Shown here one piece after another: positions 25,968-35,079 of a stretch of DNA of 64,000 bases. The position numbers were made by a program, and so were the translations under genes. This stretch comes from Angustibacter luteus (GTDB lineage Bacteria; Actinomycetota; Actinomycetes; Actinomycetales; Angustibacteraceae). The stretch lies in the NCBI RefSeq assembly GCF_039541115.1, contig NZ_BAABFP010000002.1:1185420-1249419 (forward strand), given 5' to 3'. The first letter of the stretch is position 1, and each line of letters opens with the position of its first letter. The notes under the pieces were generated by a model that had not been told where the DNA came from, made no database searches, and was given only the letters and a program-made list of their open reading frames with translations.

Positions 25968-26737
25968 TGGCGGCTCGGTACTGGATGCACTTCGACGCGC
26001 GGGGCGACCTGCTGGAGTCGGCGCGCCAGTGCGAGGCCGAGGTGTTCCACCGGTGGTTCGGCAACACCCGCGCCGAGCTCGACGAGGAGTACGGCAGCTA
26101 CGAGGGTGACTCGATCTTCCTCGTCCTGGCCGACGAGGCGGACGAGGTGGTGGCCGCCGTCCGCCTCATCGCCCCCGGCCCCTCCGGCTTCAAGACCCTG
26201 GACGACGTCGCCCGAGCCCCGTGGCAGGTGGACGGCGTCCGCTCGGCCGCAGCGGCGGGGCTCGACCTGTCCCGCACCTGGGAGGTCGGCACCCTCTGCG
26301 TCCGTCCCGGTGTGGCCGGCAGCAGCCGCCTCTCGCTCGCGCTGTACCACGGCCTCATGGTGGTGGCCCAGGTCAACGGCATGACCTCGTTCATCGCGGT
26401 GCTGGACGAACGGGTCCGCCGGCTCCTGGCCTCGGTCGGCATCACCACGCGAGCGCTGCCGGGGACGAGCACCGCCCCCTACCTCGGCTCGGCCCGGAGC
26501 ACGCCGGTCTACTCGCACTTCGCCGCCATGCTGGACGCCCAGCGCCGGGACCTGCCCGACGCCTACCGGCTGGTCACCCTCGGCATCGGGCTGGACGGCA
26601 TCGTCGTCCCCGACCGCGAGTCGTTCCGCCGACGCCAACCCGAGCTCGTGCTGGACCTGGCACCGCTGGAGGCCGGCGAGGCCCTGGACGCGGACCGGCT
26701 CGTCAGCGAGCAGCTACCCGATCCGCGGCGCGGGTAG
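25967..26737 (+). CDS. Autoinducer-synthase-like (LuxI/GNAT fold) acyltransferase
   Basis: 256 aa, TGATG-coupled to the SpeD-like gene. The LuxI-type order is visible: an aromatic/acidic N-terminal loop (EAEVFHRWFGNTRAELDEEY, with Phe27 and Trp30), strand SIFLVLADEADEVVAAVRLI with Arg66, then TWEVGTLCV (Glu106) where LuxI proteins read E-x-S-R-F-x-V, and the helix-turn LYHGLMVVAQVNGMTSFIAV ... RRLLASVGITTRALP. It has a longer C-terminus than LuxI (about 200 aa). LuxI joins SAM and an acyl chain to make homoserine lactones. The adjacent SpeD-like gene suggests that SAM chemistry is shared, but the product is unknown. Confidence 0.72.
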   Translation: MAARYWMHFDARGDLLESARQCEAEVFHRWFGNTRAELDEEYGSYEGDSIFLVLADEADEVVAAVRLIAPGPSGFKTLDDVARAPWQVDGVRSAAAAGLDLSRTWEVGTLCVRPGVAGSSRLSLALYHGLMVVAQVNGMTSFIAVLDERVRRLLASVGITTRALPGTSTAPYLGSARSTPVYSHFAAMLDAQRRDLPDAYRLVTLGIGLDGIVVPDRESFRRRQPELVLDLAPLEAGEALDADRLVSEQLPDPRRG

Positions 26738-29011
26738 GACCTTGCCACGGGTGGGCGGCACCTGCGTCGCCCACCGGCGCACCCAGGGATCCACGTCGCT
26801 CAGCGGCATGGGCCGAGCGACGTGGTACCCCTGCAGGACGTCGACGCCCATCTCGACGAGGGCGAGCGCCGTCGCCTCGTCCTCGACCCCCTCGGCGACC
26901 AGCCGCATCCCCATGGCGTGCGCCATGTTGGTCGTCGTCTCGACGATGAGCCGGGTCCGTTCGTCGGTCAGCAGGGTCGCGACGAACGAGCGGTCCATCT
27001 TGAGCTCCTGGACCGGCAGGTCGCGCAGGTACGCCAGCGAGGAGAACCCCGTGCCGTAGTCGTCGATGGCGACCTGGACCTGGTGCTCTCGCAGCTCGTA
27101 GAGGGCGTCCCGGGCGCGCTCGGGATCGGACAGGAACGAGTCCTCGGTCACCTCGATCAGCAGCCGGTCCCCCGGCAGCCCCGCCTCCTCTAGGGCGAGG
27201 AACAGGTGCGGCAGCAGCTGGCCACCCAGCAGCTCCACCGGCGCGCAGTTCATCGCCACCCGGAAGGTCCAGCCGCTGGCGGCGAAGGCCCGGGCGTCGC
27301 GGACGGCCTGTCGGGCGACCCACTCGGACAGCATCGGCATCAGGCCCGCGCGGCGCGCGTCCGGCAGGAACTCCATCGGCCCGAGCAGCCCCTCGCTGGG
27401 ATGCTGCCAGCGCACGAGCGCCTCCATCGCGATGAGCCGCCGCGTCAACGCGTCGACCTGCGGCTGGTACCACAGCACCAGCTGGCCCTGCGTGATCGCG
27501 GCCCGCAGCTCCTCGCTGCGCTGCAACCGCTGCCGGGTGAAGACCTCCTGGGAGGGGTCGTACAGCAACGCCCCCGCCCGGGCCTGCTTCGCCTCGTACA
27601 TCGCCACGTCCGCGCGGCGGAGCAGGTCGGTCGCGGAGCGGTCCCCGTCCCGGCGCACGGTGATGCCGATCGAGGCCCGGATGGCCAGGTCGAGGTTGTC
27701 GATGTGCACCGCCGCGAGCAGCACCTGGCGCAGCTCCTGGGCGAGCTCGAGCAGCGCGAGCTCGTCGTCCCCCTGCGCCAGCACGGCGAACTCGTCGCCG
27801 CCGAGGCGCGCGACCAGCACGTCGTGCGGCAGCGTCGACTGCATGCGGTGCGCGACGGTGCGCAGCACCGCGTCGCCGGTGCCGTGACCCAGGCTGTCGT
27901 TGATGTCCTTGAAGCCGTCCAGGTCGAGCAGCATGAAGGCCAGCGGGTCCTGGCGGGCCAGACCCTCGTCGGTCGCGGTGAGCACGGCCCGCCGGTTGGG
28001 CAGCCCGGTCAGCTCGTCGGTCATGGATAGCCGGAGCGACTCCGCTGCGCCTCGGGCCTCCTTGAGGGCGAGCGTCATGCGACCCCCGGCGCACACCAGG
28101 GTGACGATGGCCGGGACGGTGATGTACCAGCCGATCGTGCCCCCGGGGTGCAGGACGAGGGCCAGCAGCGCGACGGACGCCGCCGCGATCAGCATCCGCG
28201 AGCGCTGCAGGTCGGGCTTGGGGGCGAGCTCGGCGCGCTCGCGACGGCAGGCCGAACCGACCAGCAGCGCGAAGGCCCCGCCCCAGAGCACGTCCAGCAG
28301 CACGCTCGAGGAGTACGAGTCGGCCTTCAGGGACAGCATGAAGCTGGAGTCCGCGGCGGCGAGCGCGAGGAAGGCCACCGCCAGGCCGACCGTGCGCCGG
28401 GACCGGGTGCGGTGCCGCAGCATCATCTGCGCCAGCACGACGGTGGCCAGGACCAGGTCGATCAACGGGTACAGGATCGCCAGCAGCAGGGTGAGCCCGC
28501 CCCGGTCGAAGGTTCCGGCGAGCGGCTTGAGCACGAAGAAGCTCGCGACGCAGACCGCCGCACCGCAGACGACCGCGGCATCGAGCCCGAGTGCGAGGGC
28601 AGGAAGTCGCGGCCGCGGCACGTCCAGCAGGAGGAAGGCGGCCATCCCCAGGTAGGAGGTGAGGTAGAAGATCTCTCCCGGCGCCGGGAAGGTCACGACG
28701 GAGACGGAGACGGCCTGGCTGGCGCTCACCATGGCCGAGCCGGCAGCCCACAGCGTGACGCCGGCCACCAGCACGAGCAGGGCGGTGCGGCGGCGGGGGT
28801 CGTTCCCGGCGACGACGAGCAGCCGGGTGAGCTGCAGCAGGAAGAACACCGTCAGGGTGACCACCAGGGCCGCGCGGATCGCCGGGCCGTCGGCGGATCC
28901 GGGGAGTACCAGGGTGGATCCGGTCCCGAGCGCCGCGACCGTGAGCGCGGCGGCGCCGAGCCGCCGTTGGGTCACGTCGGCCCGGGGCGTGGTCGCGCGG
29001 CCGTCTGCCAC
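26714..29011 (-). CDS. Membrane GGDEF-EAL protein (cyclic di-GMP synthesis/breakdown)
   Basis: 765 aa. Eight to ten membrane helices fill the first 300 residues (a MASE-like sensor). A GGDEF domain follows with SMTDELTGLPNRR, DLDGFKDINDSLGHGTGD and the intact active-site loop RLGGDEFAVL. The EAL domain has MEALVRW, MNCAPVELLG, the DDYGTGFSSLAYLRDLP loop and KMDRSFV, also intact. Both activities are therefore possible. It is convergent with, and overlaps by 24 bp, the autoinducer-synthase-like gene. Confidence 0.95.
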   Translation of the reverse strand: MADGRATTPRADVTQRRLGAAALTVAALGTGSTLVLPGSADGPAIRAALVVTLTVFFLLQLTRLLVVAGNDPRRRTALLVLVAGVTLWAAGSAMVSASQAVSVSVVTFPAPGEIFYLTSYLGMAAFLLLDVPRPRLPALALGLDAAVVCGAAVCVASFFVLKPLAGTFDRGGLTLLLAILYPLIDLVLATVVLAQMMLRHRTRSRRTVGLAVAFLALAAADSSFMLSLKADSYSSSVLLDVLWGGAFALLVGSACRRERAELAPKPDLQRSRMLIAAASVALLALVLHPGGTIGWYITVPAIVTLVCAGGRMTLALKEARGAAESLRLSMTDELTGLPNRRAVLTATDEGLARQDPLAFMLLDLDGFKDINDSLGHGTGDAVLRTVAHRMQSTLPHDVLVARLGGDEFAVLAQGDDELALLELAQELRQVLLAAVHIDNLDLAIRASIGITVRRDGDRSATDLLRRADVAMYEAKQARAGALLYDPSQEVFTRQRLQRSEELRAAITQGQLVLWYQPQVDALTRRLIAMEALVRWQHPSEGLLGPMEFLPDARRAGLMPMLSEWVARQAVRDARAFAASGWTFRVAMNCAPVELLGGQLLPHLFLALEEAGLPGDRLLIEVTEDSFLSDPERARDALYELREHQVQVAIDDYGTGFSSLAYLRDLPVQELKMDRSFVATLLTDERTRLIVETTTNMAHAMGMRLVAEGVEDEATALALVEMGVDVLQGYHVARPMPLSDVDPWVRRWATQVPPTRGKVLPAPRIG

Positions 29012-29147
29012 CGCTCCTCCACGTCGCTCGATCCAGGGATGCCCGCCCTGACCTGCGGGTCAAGAGGCGCCTTCTTGATCATCGGCGGGACGACGCTCGT
29101 CTTGAGCCAATCGCCCGGATCGCGCCGCTCGGCGGGAGAGCCGGTCG

Positions 29148-29975
29148 CTAAACGGCAGTGCCGCGGCTGGCGTGGTCGTCGGCGACGTCACGGGCCGCGC
29201 CCAGCAGGTACGGCGCGGCGCGCTCAGCCGGGTCGGGCGGGTCGGGCGGGTCGGGCGGGTCGGCGCGCAGGTCGACCACCACGCAGGTGATGTTGTCCGG
29301 CGCGCCGGCGTCCAGGGCGAGGGCCACCAACCGGTCGAGGGCCGTGTCCGGGTCGCTGACGAGCAGCGCCTCACGGATGGCCGGGTCGGCGACGACGTCG
29401 GACAACCCGTCGCTGCACAGCAGGTAGCGGTCACCGGGGTGGGCGGGGCGGACCACCGACTCGACGTGCACGCCCTCGGGTTCGCCCTGCAGGGCGTTGG
29501 TGATCAGGTTGCCGCGCGGGTGCGAGACCGCCTGCTCCGGGGTGAGGATGCCACGGTCGACGAGCAGCTGGACGACCGTGTGGTCCGAGGTGACCTGGCT
29601 GAGCTCACCGTCGTGCAGGAGGTAGGCCCGCGAGTCGCCGACGTGCGCGACCGTGACCTCGTCGTCCTGCACCAGCAGCGCCGTCATGGTGGTGCCCATG
29701 CCGCGCAGTGCGGGCGTGCGCGCGATGGCCTCGCGCAGCTGCTCGTCCGCGGCGACGACGGCGGCCGACAGCGTGCGCGGTTCCTCCCCGCCAGGGTTTG
29801 GGTCGTCCAGCCCGACGACGGCTCCGGTGGCGATCGTGCTCGCCACCTCGCCGAAGTCGTGACCACCCATGCCGTCGGCGACCAGCGCGAGGCGGTGCCC
29901 GACAAAAGCGGAGTCCTCGTTGCTCGGACGTCGTAGGCCGGGGTGGGTGCGTCCCACGGCCCACATGGACGTCAC
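29148..29975 (-). CDS. PP2C-type Ser/Thr protein phosphatase
   Basis: 275 aa from GTG 29975, which has GGAAGGGG five bases upstream. PP2C metal-binding motifs are present: RRPSNEDSAFV, LVADGMGGHDFGE, VAHVGDSRAYL, CSDGLSDVV and GAPDNITCVVVD. It removes phosphates placed by Hanks-type kinases; none is encoded nearby. The C-terminal tail contains a (DPP)n run made by four 9-bp tandem repeats (29230-29265). No membrane segment is seen, so it is a cytosolic PstP relative lacking the anchor. Confidence 0.93.
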   Translation of the reverse strand: MTSMWAVGRTHPGLRRPSNEDSAFVGHRLALVADGMGGHDFGEVASTIATGAVVGLDDPNPGGEEPRTLSAAVVAADEQLREAIARTPALRGMGTTMTALLVQDDEVTVAHVGDSRAYLLHDGELSQVTSDHTVVQLLVDRGILTPEQAVSHPRGNLITNALQGEPEGVHVESVVRPAHPGDRYLLCSDGLSDVVADPAIREALLVSDPDTALDRLVALALDAGAPDNITCVVVDLRADPPDPPDPPDPAERAAPYLLGAARDVADDHASRGTAV

Positions 29976-30063
29976 AGCAACCCCTTCCGCGCACTGCTTG
30001 GCCTCGGGCGACACCCATCCTGCTACAGCGCGGGCGACGGGTGTCAACCACCATGCGCGCGGG

Positions 30064-31629
30064 CTACAGCATCTCGCGCACGGCCCGGGCCTCGACGTCC
30101 TGCATGACCTCGTCCGCCACCTCGCCACTCACCTGACCGCTGCGTCGCGCCTGCAGCACCAGATCCCGTTCGACCTCGCTCGTCCTGGCCAGCGCCAGGC
30201 GCAGCTCGGGGGCGTAGTCGCGCTCCTGCGCGCTAGCACCGAAACGGGCGTCGTGCAGGGCCTCCTGGGCGGCCAGGTACCCCTCGTACTGGAGCACCAC
30301 GGCGGTGCGGACCGGCGCGGGGACCTCGTCCGGCAGGCTCCGGGCGCTGTCGAGCGCTGCCTCGATGGCCTGACGCCGGAGCAGCACGACCTCGTGGGCG
30401 GCATCGCCCTCGCCACCGACGCCGAGCAGCTTGACCAGCGGCCCGAGCGTCAGGCCCTGCAGCACCAGCGTGACCAGCACGCAGAAGAGCCCGACGAACA
30501 CGATCTGACTGCGGTCCGGGAACGGCGAGCCGGCGTCCGTGACCATGGGCAGAGCCAGGGCCGTCGCGATGGTCACCACGCCGCGCATGCCGGCCCAGGC
30601 GACGACGACGGTCTCCCGGGTGCCGTACGAGGGCCGGATCGCGTCGGGGAGCTGCGGCAGGCGCGCGAGCGCCACCGCGGGGAACATCCAGACGATCCGG
30701 CCCACGATCAGGGCGCCCACCACGCTCACCCCCAACCACACCGTCGCGCCGTCGAAACCGTTGGACTGCAGCACGTCCGTCAGCTCGAAGCCGATCAGCA
30801 CGAAGACCAGGCTGGTGATCAGGTAGTCGGCGAAGCGCCACACCGCACGGCCGAGCAACCACCCGCCGGAGGTGATCGCGGGAGTCCCATAGCTGCGCAG
30901 GAACAGGCCGAGCGCCAGCACCGCCAGGACGCCGGACCCCCACAGCTGCTCGGCCAGCAGGTAGGCCGCGAACGGCATGGCCACGGTCACGGTCGTCTCG
31001 GCGGTGTCGTCGTGCAACGCCTTGAGCGCCAGGCGGGTCAGCCACCCCAGCGCCAGCCCGACGCCGACGCCGACGCCGACCGACAGCACGAGCCGCAGTG
31101 TGGCCTCCCCCGGACCGACCCGTCCGCTGACCACCGAGGTGACGGCGAGCCCGTAGAGCACCAGGGCGGCCGCGTCGTTGAACATCCCCTCGCCCTCGAG
31201 AACCGTCACCACCCGGTCCGGCAGCCGCAGCCGGCGGGCCACGGCGCTGGCGGCGACCGGGTCAGGCGGTGCCACCACCGCGCCGAGCACCCAGGCCGCA
31301 CCCCAGCCGAGGCCGGCCAGGTGGGCGATCCAGGCCGCCAGGGCGGCGCTGGCCAGGGTCAGCCCGACCGCGAGCAGCAGGATGGGTCGCGCGTTGTCCC
31401 GGAACTCTCGAGCCGTGGCGCGCTGCGTCGCCGCGAACAGCAACGGCGGCAGCACGATCGGCAGGATCAGGTCCGGCTCGAGCGCGACCTGCGGCACCCG
31501 CGGGACGAGGGCCACCCCGAGCCCGAAGATCGTGAGCAGCACCGGTGACGGCACCCGGAGCCGGTCGGACAGCGGGGTCAGCACCACCACGCCGGCGACC
31601 AGCACCCCCGCGACGAGCGCATCGGACAT
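30064..31629 (-). CDS. CPA1-family Na+/H+ antiporter
   Basis: 521 aa with about twelve membrane helices. Key CPA1 features: LPPLLFAATQRATAREFRDN, the ion-site APPDPVAASAV and the helix with EGEGMFNDAAALVLY, plus GMRGVVTIATALALP. The C-terminal 130 residues are a cytosolic regulatory domain. It exchanges cytosolic Na+ (or K+) for protons. It lies 19 bp downstream of the sugar-permease gene on the same strand and might be read through from it, and 88 bp upstream of the PP2C gene. Confidence 0.93.
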   Translation of the reverse strand: MSDALVAGVLVAGVVVLTPLSDRLRVPSPVLLTIFGLGVALVPRVPQVALEPDLILPIVLPPLLFAATQRATAREFRDNARPILLLAVGLTLASAALAAWIAHLAGLGWGAAWVLGAVVAPPDPVAASAVARRLRLPDRVVTVLEGEGMFNDAAALVLYGLAVTSVVSGRVGPGEATLRLVLSVGVGVGVGLALGWLTRLALKALHDDTAETTVTVAMPFAAYLLAEQLWGSGVLAVLALGLFLRSYGTPAITSGGWLLGRAVWRFADYLITSLVFVLIGFELTDVLQSNGFDGATVWLGVSVVGALIVGRIVWMFPAVALARLPQLPDAIRPSYGTRETVVVAWAGMRGVVTIATALALPMVTDAGSPFPDRSQIVFVGLFCVLVTLVLQGLTLGPLVKLLGVGGEGDAAHEVVLLRRQAIEAALDSARSLPDEVPAPVRTAVVLQYEGYLAAQEALHDARFGASAQERDYAPELRLALARTSEVERDLVLQARRSGQVSGEVADEVMQDVEARAVREML

Positions 31630-31648
31630 GGCCGCATCCTCTCGCGGA

Positions 31649-32638
31649 TCAGCCCTTGATGGCCCCGCTGAGCTCTCCGCTGCGCAGGAACAGCCGCTGG
31701 AAGACCAGGAAGATGATGATCGGCAAGGCCGTGGAGATGAGCAGCGCGGCGAGGAACACGTCGAGCTCGATGATCGGCTGCAGCGTCGGCAGCCGCACCG
31801 ACAACGGCTGCTTGGCCGGGTCGGGCAGGACCAGCAACGGCCAGATGAAGTCCTTCCAGGCCGCGAGCACCGCGAACACCGAAACCACCCCCAGCACGGG
31901 CCGTGACATCGGCAGCGTCACGGACCAGAAGAGTCGCCAGGGGCCGGCGCCGTCCACCGTCGCCGCCTCGAACACCTCGCGGGGCAGGCTGTCGAAGAAC
32001 CGCTTCATCAGGATGACGTTGAAGGCGCTGGCCCCGGCCGGCAGCACGACCCCCCACCAGCTGTTGATCAGGTTGCGGTGCACCAGCGGGACGTCCAGCA
32101 CCGTCAGGTACAACGGCACCAGCAGGACCACGGCGGGGACGAACAGCGTGACCAGGACCGCCGCGTTCAGCACCCGCGCGTACCGCGGCCGCAGCACCGA
32201 GAGCACGTAGCCACCGGTCGTGGCCACCACCATCTGGCACGCCCAGGAACCCGCGGCGATGATGATCGTGTTCAGGAAGTACCGGTCCAGCTGGACGTCG
32301 ACCCAGGCGGTCTTGAGGTTCGACCAGTCGGTTCCGTTGGGCCACAACGCCATCGGGTGCCGCAGGGTGTCCTGGGTCGGGGTGATCGCCGACTTGGCGA
32401 GCCACAGGAGCGGGCCGAGCGAGGCGAGCACGAGCCCGACCAGCAGCAGGGTGTAGACCACCCGCCGGACGGCGCGCGCGACCGGCCCGCGGGCGTCCCG
32501 GCTGGTGGTGATGCCGCGCGCGGTCGCGTCCTCGACGACCGGCGGACGACGGCGCCGGAGCCCGCGACGCACCGCGGGCTCGGCGAGGGCCCCGACGGTG
32601 GGGTCGGCGTCCCGCCGGGTGTCCAGCCCGAGCGTCAT
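31649..32638 (-). CDS. Sugar ABC transporter permease (MalG/AglG-like)
   Basis: 329 aa from ATG 32638, overlapping the MalF-like stop by 4 bp. A long disordered N-terminal part (about 65 residues, Arg-rich) precedes six helices. The EAA loop reads EVFEAATVDGAGPWRLFWSVTLPMSRPVLG and the C-terminus ends FQRLFLRSGELSGAIKG, both typical of MalG. It forms the inner-membrane channel with the MalF-like protein. No ATPase is encoded here, so a shared MsiK-type ATPase is expected. Confidence 0.93.
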   Translation of the reverse strand: MTLGLDTRRDADPTVGALAEPAVRRGLRRRRPPVVEDATARGITTSRDARGPVARAVRRVVYTLLLVGLVLASLGPLLWLAKSAITPTQDTLRHPMALWPNGTDWSNLKTAWVDVQLDRYFLNTIIIAAGSWACQMVVATTGGYVLSVLRPRYARVLNAAVLVTLFVPAVVLLVPLYLTVLDVPLVHRNLINSWWGVVLPAGASAFNVILMKRFFDSLPREVFEAATVDGAGPWRLFWSVTLPMSRPVLGVVSVFAVLAAWKDFIWPLLVLPDPAKQPLSVRLPTLQPIIELDVFLAALLISTALPIIIFLVFQRLFLRSGELSGAIKG

Positions 32639-33591
32639 GAGTCGCTCCAGGACCGGGTGAGGCGGAAGAACAGGAGGGAGAACAGCGCCAGGAACACCGC
32701 GAGCATCAGGCTCAGCGCGGCCGCGGCGCCGTAGTCGCCGCCCAGGCTGTTGCCGAACGCGTAGTCGTAGATCATCAGGAGCACCGTGGTGGTGGCGTTG
32801 TCCGGGCCACCGCGGGTGAACAGGTACGGCTCGAGGAACACCTGCGCCGTCCCGATGATCTGCAGGATCAACGTGATGAGCATGACGCCGCGCAGCTGGG
32901 GCACCGTCACGTGCCACACCTTCCGCCAGGTGCTCGCGCCGTCCACGTCCGCCGCGTCGTACAGCTCCGCGGGCACCGAGACGAGCGCCGCGAGGTAGAT
33001 GATGACCGTCGCGCCCGCCGCGGCCCAGGTGGCTTCCAGCACCAGGGACGGCATGGCGGTCGTCGGCGAGTCCAACCAGGTGAACGGCCCGAGGTGGACC
33101 CAGCCCAGGATCGTGTTGAACACCCCGTCCGGGCTGGAGTCGTAGAAGAAGCGCCACAGCAGGACGGCGACGACCGGCGGGATCACCACCGGCAGGTAGG
33201 CCAGCGCGGTGAACAGGCCACGGTGCCGGCGCAGGTCGCTCATCAGCACCGCGAGGAACAGCGGGATCGGGTAGCCGAAGACCAGCGCCAGCAGCGCGAA
33301 GTACGCGGTGTTCCTCACCGCCGTCGGCAGCAGCGGGTCGGTGAGCACCTGCCGGAAGTTGTCCAGCCCGACGAAGACCGGGTCGGTGACCAGGTTCGTC
33401 GCCTGCAGGCTCATCACGACCGCGCGCACGATCGGGAACCAGGAGAAGTAGGCGAAGACGATGATCAGCGGGGCGGCGAACGCCAGGGTGGTCAGCCCGC
33501 CGTCCTTGACCCACGTCACGGGTGTCCTGCGCCGCCGCCCGGCCGCAGGGCGGGGCGGGCGGCGGCGCAGGTGCTCAGTCGTGCTCGACAT
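32635..33591 (-). CDS. Sugar ABC transporter permease (MalF/AglF-like)
   Basis: 318 aa, six helices. The EAA loop is VPAELYDAADVDGASTWRKVWHVTVPQLRGV and the periplasmic-side NTAYFALLALVFGYPIPLF helix is typical. It starts 15 bp after the binding-protein stop and overlaps the MalG-like gene by 4 bp. Together with the binding protein it makes a carbohydrate importer of the CUT1 class, whose sugars are usually di- and oligosaccharides; the neighbouring GH13 enzyme points to alpha-glucosides. Confidence 0.94.
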   Translation of the reverse strand: MSSTTEHLRRRPPRPAAGRRRRTPVTWVKDGGLTTLAFAAPLIIVFAYFSWFPIVRAVVMSLQATNLVTDPVFVGLDNFRQVLTDPLLPTAVRNTAYFALLALVFGYPIPLFLAVLMSDLRRHRGLFTALAYLPVVIPPVVAVLLWRFFYDSSPDGVFNTILGWVHLGPFTWLDSPTTAMPSLVLEATWAAAGATVIIYLAALVSVPAELYDAADVDGASTWRKVWHVTVPQLRGVMLITLILQIIGTAQVFLEPYLFTRGGPDNATTTVLLMIYDYAFGNSLGGDYGAAAALSLMLAVFLALFSLLFFRLTRSWSDS

Positions 33592-33606
33592 CAGGTGCAG
33601 CGGTCC

Positions 33607-34986
33607 TTACTTGGAGAGCAGCGCCTGGGCCTGGGTGTTGGCCTTGTCCAGCACCTGGTCGACGTCCGCGTTCTTGTCCGTGAGCACCTTCTGCACCACG
33701 GTGTCGAGCAGGGCGTAGACCTCCTGGGTGTGCGAGACGGGCTCGGCCAGGAACTTCTGGCTGTTGATGCCGTTGGTGAAGTTCGCCATCTGGTCGATCG
33801 GGACGTTGACGTACGGCTTGATCCAGCCGTTGTAGGACGTCAGCGTCGCCGCGTCGAAGACCGGCAGCTGCGGGGTGCCGACGGGCTGCTTGCCCTCGTT
33901 GAGCGTCTTCGCGTCCGCCTCGGCGGCGCTCTGCTCGCTCAGCTTTCGCATGTAGTACCAGTCGTTCCACTTGACCGCCGCGTCCGCCTGGGCCGGGGTG
34001 GCCTTGGCGCTGACGGCGGCGATGGAGCCGCCACCGAGGACGCCGGCGTCGCCGGATCCCAGCGGCACCAGGCCCAGTCCGTACGAGTCGGCCTTGACCT
34101 TGTTCTGCTGCACCAGGGCGTTGTAGACGTCCGAGCCGCTGATGTACATGCCGGCCTTGCCCGCCGCGAACGCCTGGTTGATGCCGCCCCAGTCGAGCAG
34201 CGCACCCGACCCCACGGAGTTGTCCTCCCAGCGCATCGCCTTCAGGGTGTTGAGCACCTGCTTGGTCGCGTCGTTGTTGATCGTGGCGGTCTTGCCGTCC
34301 TCGGACTCCATCCGGCCACCCAGGGTGTAGGTGAACGTGGTGAGGTCCCAGCCGCCGGTGTTGCCCTTGCTCATCGTCACGAAGCCCGGCTGGCCGGTCT
34401 TGTCGTGGATGGCCTTGGCGTCGGCCCGCAGGTCGTCCCAGGTCGTCGGGGGCTTGTCCGGGTCCAGCCCGGCGGCCTTGAACAGGTCGCGGTTGTAGTG
34501 CAGCCCCATGCCGTAGACCCCGGTGGGCAGGCCGTAGATCTTGCCGTCCGGGCTCTGCACCGCGGCCAGCACGCTCGGGTTGAACTTGCTGGCGTACGGC
34601 AGCGCCTTGACCTGCTTGCTGACGTCGAGGATCTGGCCGCGCTCGATCAGGCCACGCCCATCGGTGAACGGCACCCGGAAGGTCGTGGGCAGCGTGCCGC
34701 CGGCGAGCTGGGCCGCGAAGGTCTCACCCTTCCACTCCCACTCCTTGGGGTCGATGGTGATGTTCGGGTTCGCCTTCGTGAACTCGGCGGCCTGGGCCTT
34801 GAAGGTGTCGATGGTCGCCTGCTCCGAACCGGGGCGCCAGCCCTCGACCGAGATGGTGACCTTGCCGTCCTTGCTGTCCTTGGCCTCGTCGTTGCCCGCT
34901 GAGCTGCCGCAGGCCGCGAGCAGGCTCACCGCGAGCACACCGGCGAGCGCGCTCGCCGAGGCTGTGGTCCGTCGTCGTGAGGACAT
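33607..34986 (-). CDS. Sugar-binding lipoprotein of a CUT1 ABC importer
   Basis: 459 aa. Signal peptide with lipobox (LAVSLLAACGSS, Cys near 26), then the extracellular-solute-binding type 1 fold: VTISVEGWRPGSEQATIDTF, KGETFAAQLAGGTLPTTFRV, YGLPTGVYGMGLHYNRDLFK and TTWDDLRADAKAI. It captures the sugar outside the cell. The 93 bp upstream, between it and the GH13 stop, contain GGTGGTGT-type short repeats and no clear operator. Confidence 0.94.
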   Translation of the reverse strand: MSSRRRTTASASALAGVLAVSLLAACGSSAGNDEAKDSKDGKVTISVEGWRPGSEQATIDTFKAQAAEFTKANPNITIDPKEWEWKGETFAAQLAGGTLPTTFRVPFTDGRGLIERGQILDVSKQVKALPYASKFNPSVLAAVQSPDGKIYGLPTGVYGMGLHYNRDLFKAAGLDPDKPPTTWDDLRADAKAIHDKTGQPGFVTMSKGNTGGWDLTTFTYTLGGRMESEDGKTATINNDATKQVLNTLKAMRWEDNSVGSGALLDWGGINQAFAAGKAGMYISGSDVYNALVQQNKVKADSYGLGLVPLGSGDAGVLGGGSIAAVSAKATPAQADAAVKWNDWYYMRKLSEQSAAEADAKTLNEGKQPVGTPQLPVFDAATLTSYNGWIKPYVNVPIDQMANFTNGINSQKFLAEPVSHTQEVYALLDTVVQKVLTDKNADVDQVLDKANTQAQALLSK

Positions 34987-35079
34987 CGTCGTCGCTCCTT
35001 GGTGATGCGGCCGGCGCTGCCGGCTCGTCGTCGAACTTCGGTGGTGTCTCTGGTGGTGTCGCTGGTGGTGCGCGGTGGC

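Noticed and set aside
25967-26737. Calling this gene a true acyl-homoserine-lactone synthase
   Set aside because: The conserved order fits, but several LuxI residues (such as the Ser-Arg-Phe after the Glu) differ, the C-terminus is longer, and there is no luxR-type AHL receptor nearby. I kept only autoinducer-synthase-like.
29230-29265. Four 9-bp tandem repeats in the PP2C gene as a regulatory repeat
   Set aside because: They are in frame and encode a (DPP)n linker in a tail of a soluble phosphatase; a simple coding repeat explains them.
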